DNA of 64,000 nucleotides from NCBI GenBank assembly GCA_021495925.1, contig JAKEKT010000017.1, positions 248,001 to 312,000 on the forward strand, written 5' to 3'. The notes under the pieces are model-generated. The model ran no database searches and was not told where the DNA came from. It worked only from the letters and a program-made list of their open reading frames with translations. The DNA comes from Diplodia intermedia. Its lineage: Eukaryota > Ascomycota > Dothideomycetes > Botryosphaeriales > Botryosphaeriaceae. A program made the translations under genes and the position numbers. Positions 24,722 through 36,009 of the stretch are shown here, piece after piece; position 1 is the stretch's first letter, and every line of letters begins with the position of its first letter.

Positions 24722-26246
24722 AGGAAGTTGCTTCCTCATCTGGAGTCACTTGGCGCTGCCGCCGTGGCGCTCTGGGGCAGGCTTCTGTGCATATACACGG
24801 CGTTCAGGCTGTTTCAATGGGAAAGAAATGGTTCCGTTAAGGCGGGGGAGAGGTCAGCGTGGAAGACCGCTTTCAGGCTTCCCGTGTGACTGCAGTTTCG
24901 TACCGTCATCTCCGCACGAAGCCCATGATACGAAAAGAAGTGTTATACCCCGTTCAGTAAATGATGGATGGATTCCGCGGTTTTCTACTAGCATATTCGG
25001 GCAGATTTCTCCGCGTGTTACGCCTTTGCATCAAAAATACTGTCCAGTAATCCAGAAGGCCGGCAGCAACCGGCGTTACGATACAGCGGGAAGATCCAAA
25101 TCCCTCACACAATGAATCCCCGCAGGGATTTCCCGGGGCATTATGCAAGAATCTCATGATCTCCTGACGAAGGTGCTGGCGCTAAAGCGACCCAACAACC
25201 GTGATTGCCATGACGCACCTACCACGAATTGTGGAGGGTGGGTATCCAGCCAAACGGATGCGAGCCATGCAGGGCGTCAGGGGTCGGCTTGAGAAAGCGG
25301 AGACGTGCAGTGTGCCTTTTCTCAACTTCATGCCTTCCGCTTGACTTCAGAGTGAGCTCTCCACGAACAAGCTTGCGACTTACGGTCCTTTCCTGAAGCA
25401 TTGGAACCATCCAGCCGCCCAGGGGCTCACTCAGAGCGCCTGACTTGGGACAGATGCTTTGATGGCTCCTTGGTCCTCTTTGTATTGGAATAAGATAGGA
25501 CGGCGGCAGATGAGGGTGAGCTCTCCGAGTCCGGGAGGAGCATTGCGGAGGACAATGGCCAGTATCTTGCACTGATGAGGCAAAACAACAAAGCAACGAA
25601 TACACGGTGGTTCAAGAGCGAGAGAGTCGCACGACCGACACGCCATATGGCCTTCGATGCTACAGTTGAGAAGGATGAAGTGGTTGGCGATGCTGCTTAC
25701 GCCGCGCCGGGCCGAGCGAAGCGTGGAAGCCTCCGGTGGGTCACCCAACGATCACCGGCTCCTGCTTTCCAGTGTCATCATCACAAGCACATCCAGACTT
25801 TTCATCAGCGCTCTGCGACCTCATCATGAGAGCTCTCGATACCCGTCGCCCGCTGCTGAGCCAACCACGGAACCTCCGAACGCGCGGTGCGGTTCCACGT
25901 AATGCCTCGGTTTTCTTGCCCCGGACAACCGATGGAAACGTGCACATTCTTGGAAGAACTTGCAGTAGCTGCTCGCGAGAAATTGCGGAACGTCAACGGC
26001 TCCGCAGAGAAGGATTTCAGACTGACTCGGGACTCCGCGACAACGGCCAGAACCGACATCGTATCCTTGCCGATAATATACTTCTGGCGGAAAAGACGCA
26101 CGGCCTGGCCGGCGCCGGGCTGGATAACAGGCACAGCAGAGGGTCAGATCGGTCGATAGAGCTCGTGTTGCACCAAGGCTTCGCCGCTGGAAACGCCCGC
26201 CCTGGCTGACGAAATGCCCATAGGCCGGCCGTCAAGGCGATCGACG

Positions 26247-26263
26247 CCGGGGCTGGGGTGGGG
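26247..26263 (+). promoter_or_regulatory. Cluster of three CreA-like motifs
   Basis: Three hits to the fungal carbon-catabolite repressor CreA consensus (SYGGRG) lie side by side: ccgggg, ctgggg and gtgggg, about 465 bp upstream of the phosphoketolase ATG. CreA normally needs clustered sites, so the arrangement is suggestive; the region is GC-rich and chance is not excluded. Confidence 0.35.
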
Positions 26264-26648
26264 GCTCGGGAGGGCGCGGAGGGTCGAGTGCAGCGAGCTG
26301 TGCAGCGAATTGTGAGCCGGGACGCTACCGGGTAGGCAGCGGGGCAATGCTGATTGACGTCCATGCCTCAAGTTGTGCATCATGCGAGCCGCCAATCCGT
26401 AGCTCCCGTCGTCCCCGCTGCGGCCCCCAGCAGCCTTGAGCCGGCCAGCGCCGCGACCTCGTCTACTGCTTGGCTCTGCGCCGCAACTCGATCCGGGTAG
26501 GTGGTCTGACGTTCCGCGTCAACCCCAATGCGGGCTCCCCGTGGGCATAGTGGGACCATGGGGTGAGAGGCAAGGGTCCTCCAGCTTCTTTCCTGATTGC
26601 CGCATCAGCACTATGCCATCATCGGTTGCTTTACGAGCGCGGCTCTGG

Positions 26649-26654
26649 TTTAAA
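26649..26654 (+). promoter_or_regulatory. TATA-like element of phosphoketolase
   Basis: ttaaaa about 75 bp before the ATG, followed by a CT-rich leader with a partial duplication of ctctctaatcctt/cg (about 26675-26708). This is typical of strongly expressed fungal metabolic genes. Confidence 0.45.
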
Positions 26655-26727
26655 AGGGCGCCGGCGAAGTTACTCCCTCTCTAATCCTTCTTCCTCTCTA
26701 ATCCTCGCCTTCCACTGTCCCACCGCC

Positions 26728-29271
26728 ATGGCTCCCAACGGCACCGTCTCGGCGAGCCTTTCTCCCTTCGGCGTCGCCAGGTCGACTGTCAATGAGAAGC
26801 CGCTCTCTGAGGAAGAGATCCGCAAACATGACGCCTACTTCAAGGCTTCCATGTACCTCTGCCTGGGCATGATCTACCTAAGGGAGAACCCGCTTCTACG
26901 AGAGCCATTGAAGCTGTCGCACATCAAGGTACATCGTCTCAACACATCTCGGCTCGTCATACTGACATGTGACACTCGCTTAGGCACGTCTTCTGGGCCA
27001 TTGGGGTTCTGATGCTGGCCAGAGCTTTACCTACATCCACTTCAACCGCTTGATCAAGAAGTACGATTTGGATACCATCTTCATCTCCGGCCCTGGCCAT
27101 GGCGCGCCGGCCGTGCTCTCCAATGCCTACTTGGAAGGCACTTACACCGAGACGTACCCCGACATCACCGAGGACGTCGATGGCATGCGCCGCTTCTTCA
27201 AGCAATTCTCCTTCCCTGGTGGCATTGGCAGCCACGCCACTCCCGAGACTCCCGGCAGCATCCACGAAGGTGGAGAGCTCGGCTACGCCATCTCCCACGC
27301 TTTCGGCGCCGTCTTCGACCACCCTGACCTCATTGCACTCACCATGGTCGGCGACGGCGAGGCTGAAACCGGCCCTCTCGCAACCAGCTGGCACAGCACC
27401 AAGTTCTTGAACCCCATCAATGATGGTGCTGTTCTCCCAGTCCTGCACTTGAACGGTTACAAGATCAACAACCCCACTGTGCTCGCCCGTATCAGCCATG
27501 ATGAACTGGATTCACTCTTCCGGGGTTACGGCTGGGAGCCGTACTTTGTCGAGGGCAGTGACTTGGAATCTATGCACCAAGCAATGGCTTCCACCCTCGA
27601 AGCCTGCGTAGGTAAGATCCGTGAATACCAGAAGAAGGCACGTGACAGCGGTGAGGCCTTCCGTCCTCGCTGGCCCATGATCGTCCTGCGTACTCCCAAG
27701 GGCTGGACTGGTCCGCGCAAGCTTGGTGATCACTTCCTCGAGGGCTTCTGGCGCTCTCACCAGGTTCCCATCACTGATGTCCACTCCAAGCCTGAGAGCC
27801 TTGCCAAACTCGAGGAATGGCTGCGAAGCTACAAACCGGATGAGCTTTTCGACAAAGAGGGCAGACTGATCGAGGAGCTGAGAGAGCTTGCTCCACAGGG
27901 CCATAGGCGCATGTGTGCCAACCCCGTCGCCAATGGCGGACTTCTCAAGCATAAGCTCAAGGTTCCCGACTTCCGGTCCTTCAAATTCGATGTTCTCAAG
28001 GCTGGCGTATCGGAGGATGGCTCAATGAGCCGGTTTGGCACATTCTTGCGCGAGGTGGTGCGGAACAACATGGATCGCTTCAGAATCTTTGGGCCCGATG
28101 AGACGCAGTCGAACAAGCTGGACGCAGTTTACGAAGCCGGCAAGAAGGTCTGGCTTGGCGACTACTTCGACGAGGACGCTGATGGTGGCAACCTGACCCT
28201 CAATGGCAGGGTCATGGAGATGCTCAGTGAGCACACGGTCGAGGGCTGGTTGGAAGGCTACATTCTTTCCGGCCGTCATGGCTTGATCAACAGCTACGAG
28301 CCCTTCATCCATATCATCGACTCTATGGTCAACCAGCACTGCAAGTGGATTGAGAAGGCCAGTGAGGTTGAGTGGCGCCAGAAGATCGCATCGCTCAACA
28401 TTCTCTTGACGGCTACTGTGTGGCGCCAAGATCACAACGGCTTTACTCACCAGGACCCTGGCTTCCTCGATGTCGTTGCAAACAAGAGCCCCGAGGTCGT
28501 GAGAATCTACTTGCCGCCAGATGCCAACTGTTTGCTGAGTGTGGGAGACCACTGCCTCCGGTCATCCAACTACGTCAACGTCATCGTCGCCGACAAGCAG
28601 AACCACCTCCAGTACTTGGACATGGAGGCTGCCATTGCCCATTGCACGAAGGGTCTCGGTATCTGGGAGTGGGCTTCAACCGGTAAGTGACGATGCATCA
28701 CATTACTCTGCACCTCGCACACCAAACTAAGAAAAAACCATTAGATTGCGGCGAGGAGCCCGATGTCGTCATGGCCTGCTGCGGCGATGTGCCCACACAC
28801 GAGTCGCTCGCCGCCACCGCACTCCTGCGCGAGAGCCTACCGGGCATCAAGATCCGGTTCGTCAACGTGGTGGATCTCTTCAAGCTGATCCCGGCAGCCG
28901 AGCACCCGCACGGCTGCACCGACGCCGAGTTCAAGGCCATCTTCACCGACGACAAGCCCGTCATCTTCAACTTCCACAGCTACCCGTGGCTGATCCACCG
29001 GCTGACGTACAAGCGCAAGGGGCAGCGCAATCTGCACGTCGTCGGATACCGCGAGAAGGGCAACATCGACACGCCGCTCGAGCTGGCCATCAGGAATGGA
29101 ACCGACCGGTTCAGTCTTGCTATCGATGCTATTGATCGCATGCCGCATCTCGGTAATAGGGGCTCTGCCGCGCGCGAGTCGCTGCTCAACAAGCAGATCA
29201 GCGCCCGGAACTACGCCTTCCACGAGGGTGTGGATCCAGCGGATTTGACGGCCTGGAGGTGGCCATTCTGA
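26728..29271 (+). CDS. Xylulose-5-phosphate/fructose-6-phosphate phosphoketolase
   Basis: Thiamine-diphosphate enzyme that splits xylulose-5-P (or fructose-6-P) with phosphate into acetyl-phosphate and glyceraldehyde-3-P (or erythrose-4-P); cytosolic. Exons 26728-26928, 26984-28682, 28745-29271; 2,427 nt, 808 aa, the usual XFP length. The N-terminal part includes ARLLGHWGSDAGQSF and ISGPGHGAPAVLSNAYLEG. ThDP binding follows at GDGEAETGPLA, with LNGYKINNPT after it. The second exon contains the XFP core (QDHNGFTHQDPGFLD) and the C-terminal exon the XFP_C part (MACCGDVPTHESLAATALLR). Both introns are short with GTACAT and GTAAGT donors. Upstream lie a TATA-like box and CreA-like motifs; a zinc-cluster regulator follows 2.1 kb downstream. 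The acetyl-phosphate would need an acetate kinase or phosphotransacetylase, neither in this window. Confidence 0.97.
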
Positions 29272-29683
29272 GACTGTCGAGGTGCTTGAGCTGACGCAGA
29301 CGGGGTGGTTGGAGTGGTTGTTACGATTATGACTCTGTTTGATCATGGAGGTGGGCTGGCCCTATGGTTTCAGTTTTCCTACTTTTCTTGTTCGCATCTC
29401 CTCGGGACGGGGCTGTGTGATCGACTGGTCTGGAATTGAAGTTTATGCGTTCATCGTTGACGAGAGAAAGAAGAAAAGAACAGAAAATAAAGGAGGATCA
29501 GATCTGCTGGGATTATTGGTTCTATTCACGGCTGTCAATGAAAAAGATTGAATGAGATACATCATACCTCAACTAGAGCATACGCGTGCCTTTTTGCAGC
29601 AGTCTTCTGATGGATGCATGTATTTTGTTGTCGTAAAGTACGGTTCTACTCTTAGTTTGTGATCGGCAGGCCTCCTCATTTAT

Positions 29684-29802
29684 GAGGCTACAGCGGATTG
29701 TTTGCTTCATGTAGATCGATTAGGACCAGCGTAGTTTGCTACCAGGTGGTATATATCACCACCAGCAACCTTCACTAATCGATCATCCTGCTTCATCATT
29801 AG
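29684..29802 (+). repeat. 119-bp direct repeat, copy A
   Basis: Matches copy B (30462-30580) over 119 positions without gaps, with about nine mismatches by hand count (roughly 92% identity). Inside lies a 10-bp perfect inverted pair, GATCGATTAG and CTAATCGATC, flanking a central TACCAGGTGGTA hairpin. The left end overlaps a palindrome CCTCAT-TT-ATGAGG (29674-29687). Confidence 0.9.
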
Positions 29803-30020
29803 GTTATGAGCCCTCACGCTTCAGCGTGTCCTCTGTGTAGTGATCTTGTGAAGCATTAGCCTTGTTGAAGATCGAGAGCCGCACATAGTAACTTGCCCAA
29901 AATAGAAGACCTAATTGGGCTTAGTCCCACTCTGTTGTATGATAGTTTCTGCTAGCTGTGAAGCCCCTTAGAGGGTCAATCCATTAAGGTTTCAACAAGC
30001 CCGGCCACAGCATATTAGCC

Positions 30021-30175
30021 CGATGAGAGCTAGGGCTTTGGTTGACCGTATCAAGAACCAAACGGCATTTGGCCACGGCATTCGTACCTCGATGAGGGCG
30101 ATTCTTTGGTGAACCGTATCAAATCACAAACGGCATTCGCCACGGCAATAGCCGCGGCATTCCTCGATGAGGGCA
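30021..30175 (+). repeat. Imperfect ~70-75-bp tandem repeat
   Basis: Units begin cgatgagagc/cgatgagggc at 30021, 30090 and 30163 (third truncated). Each full unit contains gaccgtatcaa or gaaccgtatcaa, then aaacggcatt and ccacggcat. It lies between the two 119-bp repeats. Confidence 0.8.
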
Positions 30176-30229
30176 ACCTAGATCTGCTCAAGGTGATGCC
30201 TGCTGCCTAACCGCTAGGATCGTTATAGC

Positions 30230-30340
30230 AACGGCAACCGACACCGGCAGTGCATACCAGCGCCAAACGGAAACCGTCACCGGCAGTGAACACTAGTGCC
30301 AAACGATAACGAACCGATACCGGCAGCGAACACTAGCGCC
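30230..30340 (+). repeat. Three ~36-bp tandem repeats
   Basis: Three units (30230-30264, 30265-30300, 30301-30340) share the pattern aacgg..accg..accggcagtgaacactagcgcc with substitutions and a small insertion in the third. They form part of the repeat-rich interior between the 119-bp direct repeats. Confidence 0.85.
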
Positions 30341-30461
30341 AAGACGAAAATAGCCTGACACCCTTTACTACGGAATACTTGCTCAGGGGGGTGAATCTTT
30401 GGGTACATCTTTACATTCTTCGAAGGACTTGGATTCTTGGGTTCTTCGGCTTCAAACAGCC

Positions 30462-30580
30462 GAGGCTACAGCGGGTTGTTTGCTTCATGTAGATCGATTA
30501 GAAGTAGCGTAGTTTGCTACCAGGTGGTATATAGCAACACCAGCAGCCTTCACTAATCGATCATCCTGCTTCACCATCAG
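30462..30580 (+). repeat. 119-bp direct repeat, copy B
   Basis: Second copy, same orientation, 778 bp downstream of copy A. It keeps the GATCGATTAG/CTAATCGATC inverted pair. Preceded by a hairpin CGGCT-TCAAAC-AGCCG. No clear TG...CA ends or target-site duplication is visible. Confidence 0.9.
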
Positions 30581-31407
30581 TTTGATTCCGCTTCATGGCG
30601 TGGACAGATCGTATACCATTTATAGACACGCACTATTTTAACGCGGATTTGAGATTGCACGCCTCTGTGAAGAGGCTTCTAGCAAACTACAATTTTTAGC
30701 AGAGCAAGGATCCAAGGTGTATTGTACTGCAGTGCATCTCGTATGAGGGGAGATGCGGCAGCACGTGTGGTGGCCTGAGATTGCCGCAGTCGGTTTAGCG
30801 CCAAAGCAGGTCAGCAACGGCGGGAGCCAAGTACACAACTTTATTTCTGCCAAGATTAGCACCGCCGACGAGCACGATGCGGCAGGGCGGAGCAGCAGGC
30901 GGACCGGCAGAGGGCCAGATGCGGGACTCTTGCAGATCGCAGGACGACGATGGTGTGGGGGAGCAGCAGGAAGCAGCGACCGACGGAAGGGGTTGGTGGG
31001 CTGCTTACGTAGCTCGCTTGGCAATACTGGGATTGGTTCGGCCGCAAAGCAAACCCCTCTCTTCTCCCCGTCGTCTCCGCCATCCATCCAGCGCCATCCA
31101 AGACGGCCGCTAGGCTGCAGCAATTCGCACTTATCTCTCGCACTGCCCACGGACGACGCCGCAGGCAGTTGCAGTCGGGACGAGGCCGGAGAGCAGCGCA
31201 CAGCCGCCACGAGTCAGGCCGCCGGAGCGTAAGGTTAAGCCCCTATGGATACGCGATACGCCGCACTGAGACCAATCCGCTCTATAACTGCTCTGCGTGC
31301 TTCCCGCTTTCAGACCCGCGCCCACGGAGTCTTTACCCTTTGCATGCATCACAAGTAGCAATCTGCCCCTCTCACCTCTCGCTTGCTCGGACGAACCAAT
31401 CCTCGCC

Positions 31408-32991
31408 ATGCCGTGCGGCGCCCGCGACAAGCGCCGCTCCGGTCACCGCTGCATGCGTTGCCAGAAAGATCATGTCAAGGTCCGCCCCCACAGTCCCCTG
31501 CAGCAACGCCCAAAGACGAGTTAACAGCCTCAGTGTGACGGCCACCGGCCCTGCTCATACTGCAGCGCCCGCGCCATCAATTGCATCTCGCCGCCGCCCT
31601 CCGCCAGTGATATCACTATTATAGAATACGCAAACAAGAAGCCCGCCCGCCGTCCGGCCAGCCAGGTGCAAAAGGCCTTGGTACAGGACTCTTGGCGTTA
31701 CACCAGCGCCTTCTTCCAGGCCATCGGCCTGTCCGCCTCGCCCATCATGTCCGTCTTCTCGTTTGACTCCATCGGCGGGCTCTCCCATGGCAACGAGCTT
31801 GTCAACAGAACCGTCTCGGTGGTCGGCGGCATGTATGCCAGCCGCAACGCCAACCTGCTTGCTCTGAACGCTGCCGAGAAACGTGAAATCCAGAAAGCAT
31901 GGCTCGCGCTGAAGAAGACGATTGGGGAGCAGATGCGAGGCACCCGTAGCAACCAGTACAACGCCGTGCTGCTGTGTGCCTCTTTATCCGGCTTCAACGA
32001 GGTCAGAGCGTCCCACCACCCTAACGTGGGCCAGATCACTAATAGCGAAGCAGCTGCTCTCCGACAAGACAGGCAAGACGTGGCGAGCGCTAGTCCGGGA
32101 AACTGGCGAATACGTGCGTCACAACGGCAGATCACGCGAGACGCAGGGCGAGTTCGAATCCGCGCTGGTCAGGTTTCTACGCGCGAGCGACGCCCTGGGC
32201 GCCATCCTAATGTGTGAGAATGTAGCGCTGCCCACAACCCGTCCCATCTTCACCTTGCAGGTAGAGCCCAGCAAAGACGTCCCTCTGTCTCCGGAGCGAC
32301 GCTGGGACGCGCTGCTTGACATCCTGGAGAGATGGGCCATACTCCAGTTCAGGTATACATGACGCCCTCAATTCGGACACAAGTTACTGACGACTTCAGG
32401 GCTCTCTCCTGGGCTGTCGAGGCCGAAGGGCACGGGTTTCCCTCCATCGACGACGTCGGTAGGCTGGAGACACAAGCCCTTGTAGCACAGAGCAATGAAT
32501 GCGTCTCGTCCCAGCATGCAACAATAGGCATTGAGATCATCTGCCAAGCATCACGGCTCCAGCGCGAGATCATCACATCGATCCTATCCTTCGCAGACCA
32601 AGACCCGCAAGATCTGGACGCCGGGACGCTAACGACCATCCCTTACTACCACTGGGGGCTCACTGGGCTCTCGCGACTATTCCTGCATCCGGCATGGTCG
32701 GCGCTCAAGTGCGAACTGCCGGTCATGGACGACGAGATGATCCGCAAGCAAGCCATCGCTGCGCTAGACTACGCCGAGGGGCGGCTGAGCAGGGTCGAGC
32801 TGGAGGCGATCATGTACATGCCCATCACGCACCTGGTTGGGCTGGAGATGAAGGCGGTGGAGGAGCGCAAGCGGGTGCTGGACTTTCTGTCGGTCATCAA
32901 GAACAAAGGCTTCGACATAGCCGCCACTTTCGAGTCGGACCTGCAGAGCGCGTGGACAGGAACAGTGGCGGGTCGCGAGCCGGAATCGTGA
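31408..32991 (+). CDS. Zn(II)2Cys6 zinc-cluster transcription factor
   Basis: Probable sequence-specific regulator. Exons 31408-31479, 31534-32001, 32054-32352, 32400-32991; 1,431 nt, 476 aa; introns 54, 52 and 47 nt. The first intron splits the zinc cluster; splicing gives Cys at residues 15, 18, 25, 31, 34 and 41 (C-x2-C-x6-C-x5-C-x2-C-x6-C), the classic binuclear cluster. The acceptor was chosen at 31533 because an AG ten bases earlier would put eight residues between the second and third Cys. The rest lacks a recognised middle homology region but has the helical look of fungal regulators (RRWDALLDILERWAILQFR, EMKAVEERKRVLDFLSVIKN). It sits between phosphoketolase and an RTA1 gene, both on the same strand; control of either is conjecture. 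Confidence 0.85.
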
Positions 32992-33693
32992 GAAGTATTG
33001 CACTGCCTCGTCCACATCATTTCCGTCGGAGTCAGTCCTGCTCGATGCAAGACCCGTATATCTACGAAGAAGTCTCAGCACCGACTCCCGAACCCCTGGC
33101 CCGGACCGCAGAATGTTCGGAGACGGGTGGCTAAGCGCGTCTCTCGCGACACTTTTGCCGCATGAGGTATAGCGCCAAGCCGTCCGCTGGTGTGAGAGAG
33201 TCCGCTCCACCCACCCCGCGGTCGAGTCTCGATTCCTTCCCGCTCTTGTGGACTCGCACTTCGCCCCCAGCCACACCCAGCCCGCCAAGGCCGTTTCACA
33301 GCCGGCACAACCAGAGTTCAACGAATCGCTGAGAATACCCGATTCGGTAATCCGCGCGAACTCTAGTACTATCGGTCGAATGTGTAAGCCGACAGGCTTG
33401 AAGACGCGTCGTCCCGGCAGTTTCCTGTGGCCTTTTTCGGAGTGAATTCAGCGAAGCGAGAAGAAGGGTGGCCCACTGGAGATGCCTGACATTTTCGGTG
33501 GGGCTCAGGCATCATAGCCATAACGCCCTGCCCCAGGCCCTTCGAGCCCGCGAAATCTGGCCGCATCGTCTCCCCCCATATATAGCATAGCTTGCCCGGT
33601 CCTTCTGTAGGGCAATACATCATCTTCGTTCTGCCGCACCCTTTCTTGAACACTGAAGCAACACTATCATCCGCAAACGGTCGTATATAACTC
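32992..33693. other. Intergenic region, RTA1 promoter
   Basis: About 700 bp; its right end is the RTA1-gene promoter with a TATA-like element. I see no gene in it. Confidence 0.5.
33578..33587 (+). promoter_or_regulatory. TATA box of RTA1-family gene
   Basis: catatatagc lies about 110 bp upstream of the ATG at 33694, a normal spacing for a regulated fungal promoter. Confidence 0.5.
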
Positions 33694-34929
33694 ATGGACA
33701 GCGAGTCACTGCGGACGGGCTGCCCGGCCTACATACCAGGCTATGAGACCTCGTATGGCTACGTCCCATCCGAAGCAGCCGGCATCGCTTTCGTCGTCAT
33801 CTTCGGCATCTCATCGCTGTTGCACCTCGGACAAACGATATGGAGCAAACAGTGGTGGACCATCTTGTTCGCCATCGGCGGAGTGAGTAAGTCGTTCGGA
33901 AACAAGCTATCCCGCCGCTCTTCGACGTGGTAATAATGCTAACAAGGCTCTTCCTTTTGGCAGCGGAGGTGATTGGATGGGTCGGACGGCTGTGGTCCGC
34001 GAACTGTCCATACAACTCCAATGCTTTTCTGATGCAGATCACAACGCTCATCATCGGTATGCTTCTTCTCCATCCCCACCCATCCGAACAGACCAAGCCA
34101 CCGTTTTATTCGCAACAACGTCGTCCCACAACAGGCTAACCAACGGCGGTATGCTCATCAAAAAACAGGACCAACCTTCTGGACCGCCGCCCTCTACGTC
34201 ATCCTCGGCCGGCTCATCGCCCTCGCCGGCCCCACCAACCCCTCGCCGCTGACGCCGCAAACCTACCTCATCATCTTCTGCACCGCCGACGTCGTCTCGC
34301 TCGTCCTGCAGGCCATCGGCGGCGGCATGGCGTCCGTCGCCGCCTCGGCCGTGCCCCCGCAAGACACGGCGCCCGGCACGAACATCATGGTCGCCGGCAT
34401 CGTCTTCCAGATGGCCGCCATCACCGTCTTCTGCGCGCTCTTCGGCATGTTCTTGAAGGGGACGATGACTGCGGCGGCGGCGGCTGCTGCTGCCGGTGGT
34501 GGTGGGAGCAAGGGTCGGACTGCGCCATCGTCGTCGTTGTGGGGCTCGCGCACCAAGGTACTCGTCGCGGGGACGTCGGCGGCCATCGCGTTCATCTACG
34601 TCCGCAGCATATACCGCACGATCGAGCTGCTGCAGGGATGGGACGGCTATCTCATCACGCACGAGGTGTACTTCGTCGTGTTGGACGGCGCTATGATGGT
34701 GTGCGCGGCGCTCGCGTTCAACGTCGTGCATCCCGGCTGGTTCTTGCAGGGCGGTGGCGGCGGCAGGGAAGGAAGTGGGGATGGGGAAGGCGAGGACGTG
34801 GAGATGGCGAGTAGACCGTTCTCAACGGCGTCGACGGTCGGGATGTTGGGCGCGGAGGAGGAGGAGGAAGAGAAGGATGGCGCGGTGACGCCGACCCCCG
34901 GGAAGGCTCTTTGGAGAAACATGGGTTGA
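33694..34929 (+). CDS. RTA1-family seven-transmembrane protein
   Basis: RTA1/Rsb1 family: multispanning fungal membrane proteins linked to lipid translocation, sphingoid-base export and resistance to 7-aminocholesterol. Exons 33694-33886, 33964-34056, 34169-34929; 1,047 nt, 348 aa. Donors GTAAGT, GTATGC; the first join gives AIGGVTEVIGWVGRLWSANC, a family-typical TM2-TM3 region. Seven hydrophobic segments can be traced, including GIAFVVIFGISSLLHLGQT, FWTAALYVILGRLIALAG, IVFQMAAITVFCALFGMFL and VYFVVLDGAMMVCAALAF. An Ala/Gly-rich loop (about 34465-34506) interrupts the fifth and sixth. The C-terminal tail is Gly/Glu-rich and probably cytosolic. The exact substrate cannot be told. It follows the zinc-cluster gene in the same orientation and converges on the FMN oxidase. 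Confidence 0.9.
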
Positions 34930-36009
34930 GGGCGGCGGTGGCGTCTTCGTTAGTCGTTGGGGTTGTGGATTTGGTTTGGATTTGGAACTTCCTCTGAATG
35001 TAAGGGGGTTTTGGGAAGGCGCTAGTAAAGATGGTTGGGCTTGGTAAGTGGTGGTTTTTTGAACCAGGGCGGTCATTTGCTTGTGCGTGTTGCGATACCT
35101 TGTTCCCTTCTTCCTAGAATGTATTTCGTGAACCATTGATGACTGTCATTCAAAGAGCTACGACAGCGAGACACGTTTCTTCACGAGACCCTTGAGGATT
35201 ATGTTGTTCTAGTTGACCCCGGTTTTGTGCAACATCCACGAGCTCTAGCTCGGTTGGCGAGAACCCTTGTTTGGGAGTTGGGTTTTGTCTTTCATCAACC
35301 ACGGTTCGGGATACCCACTTTCAAGCGTCGTTCTATTAAATAGGGATAAGCTAGCCATGGTTGGTGCCTTAAATGCTATTAGACCGCTTTATAGGCTCTG
35401 CTTTACGTTCCTCAACTAAACATTTATGCATGAGTCTACTCATATATTTCCCAGGCTTATGCAATGAACGACGATGGGTTACAAAAGAAACTACTCGCCA
35501 AATAACTGTCTTAGAGAGAGTTAATGCATCATACGTGAAAAAAAAGAGTGAGGATCTTCTTAGACGTACTTTCGGTTTTAGAGACGATGTGTCGGAGGGA
35601 AACTATTTACTTAGTAAATTCGGAAAGCTAAACAATTCGGGAAATAGCATAAGTCTTACGCACATTGCTTTCTATATAGCAAACTAAGAGAGTGTCCCCC
35701 TTGTTGGTATTATCTCTGTGTCGAAACATGAAAGACTTCTAATAATAAGAAGGCAGTCTTGAAGTGGCACCCATGACATCCTGACTGTCTTGGGCTCCTC
35801 ATCTTGCCTATCAACGAGTACCTCTCCGCATCTCATCGTTCTGATTAAATCATGGTTTTATATTGTTCGTGACCCCTTCGATACTCCAGCTGTATTAGAT
35901 TTCAGCCCACTTTTGACCTCCCACTGGCCACAAATCCACCCGAGAGATGTTCAAAATGTCAACTCCTAGGTCTACAAAGAAATACTCATCATACTCCGGT
36001 CGCTCCAGC
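34930..36009. other. AT-richer intergenic region
   Basis: 1.1 kb between two convergent genes, visibly more AT-rich than its surroundings, especially 35330-35900. It contains a 104-codon open frame (35373-35687) with no recognisable domain and a Lys/Ser-rich composition. It may be a decayed mobile-element remnant, but no coding motif supports that. Confidence 0.45.

Larger units (their letters stand above)
24722..26727. other. Long intergenic region and phosphoketolase promoter
   Basis: 2.0 kb with no supportable gene; the open frames here (longest about 157 codons, 25736-26209) lack domain-like or conserved-looking composition. The right end is the phosphoketolase promoter, with a TATA-like element and CT-rich leader listed separately. 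The unusual length could mean a large regulated promoter or a decayed gene. Confidence 0.5.
29272..31407. other. Gene-poor interval containing repeat element
   Basis: 2.1 kb between phosphoketolase and the zinc-cluster gene with no supportable protein-coding gene. Its centre holds two 119-bp direct repeats and two tandem arrays, listed separately. The right 700 bp is GC-rich and probably contains the promoter of the downstream regulator. Confidence 0.6.

Noticed and set aside
30021..30340. CRISPR-like array
   Set aside because: Units are contiguous tandem repeats without unique spacers, in a eukaryotic genome.
32140..32165. tRNA-like word gagttcgaatccgcg
   Set aside because: It lies inside the zinc-cluster coding exon and no acceptor stem or D/anticodon arms can be folded around it.
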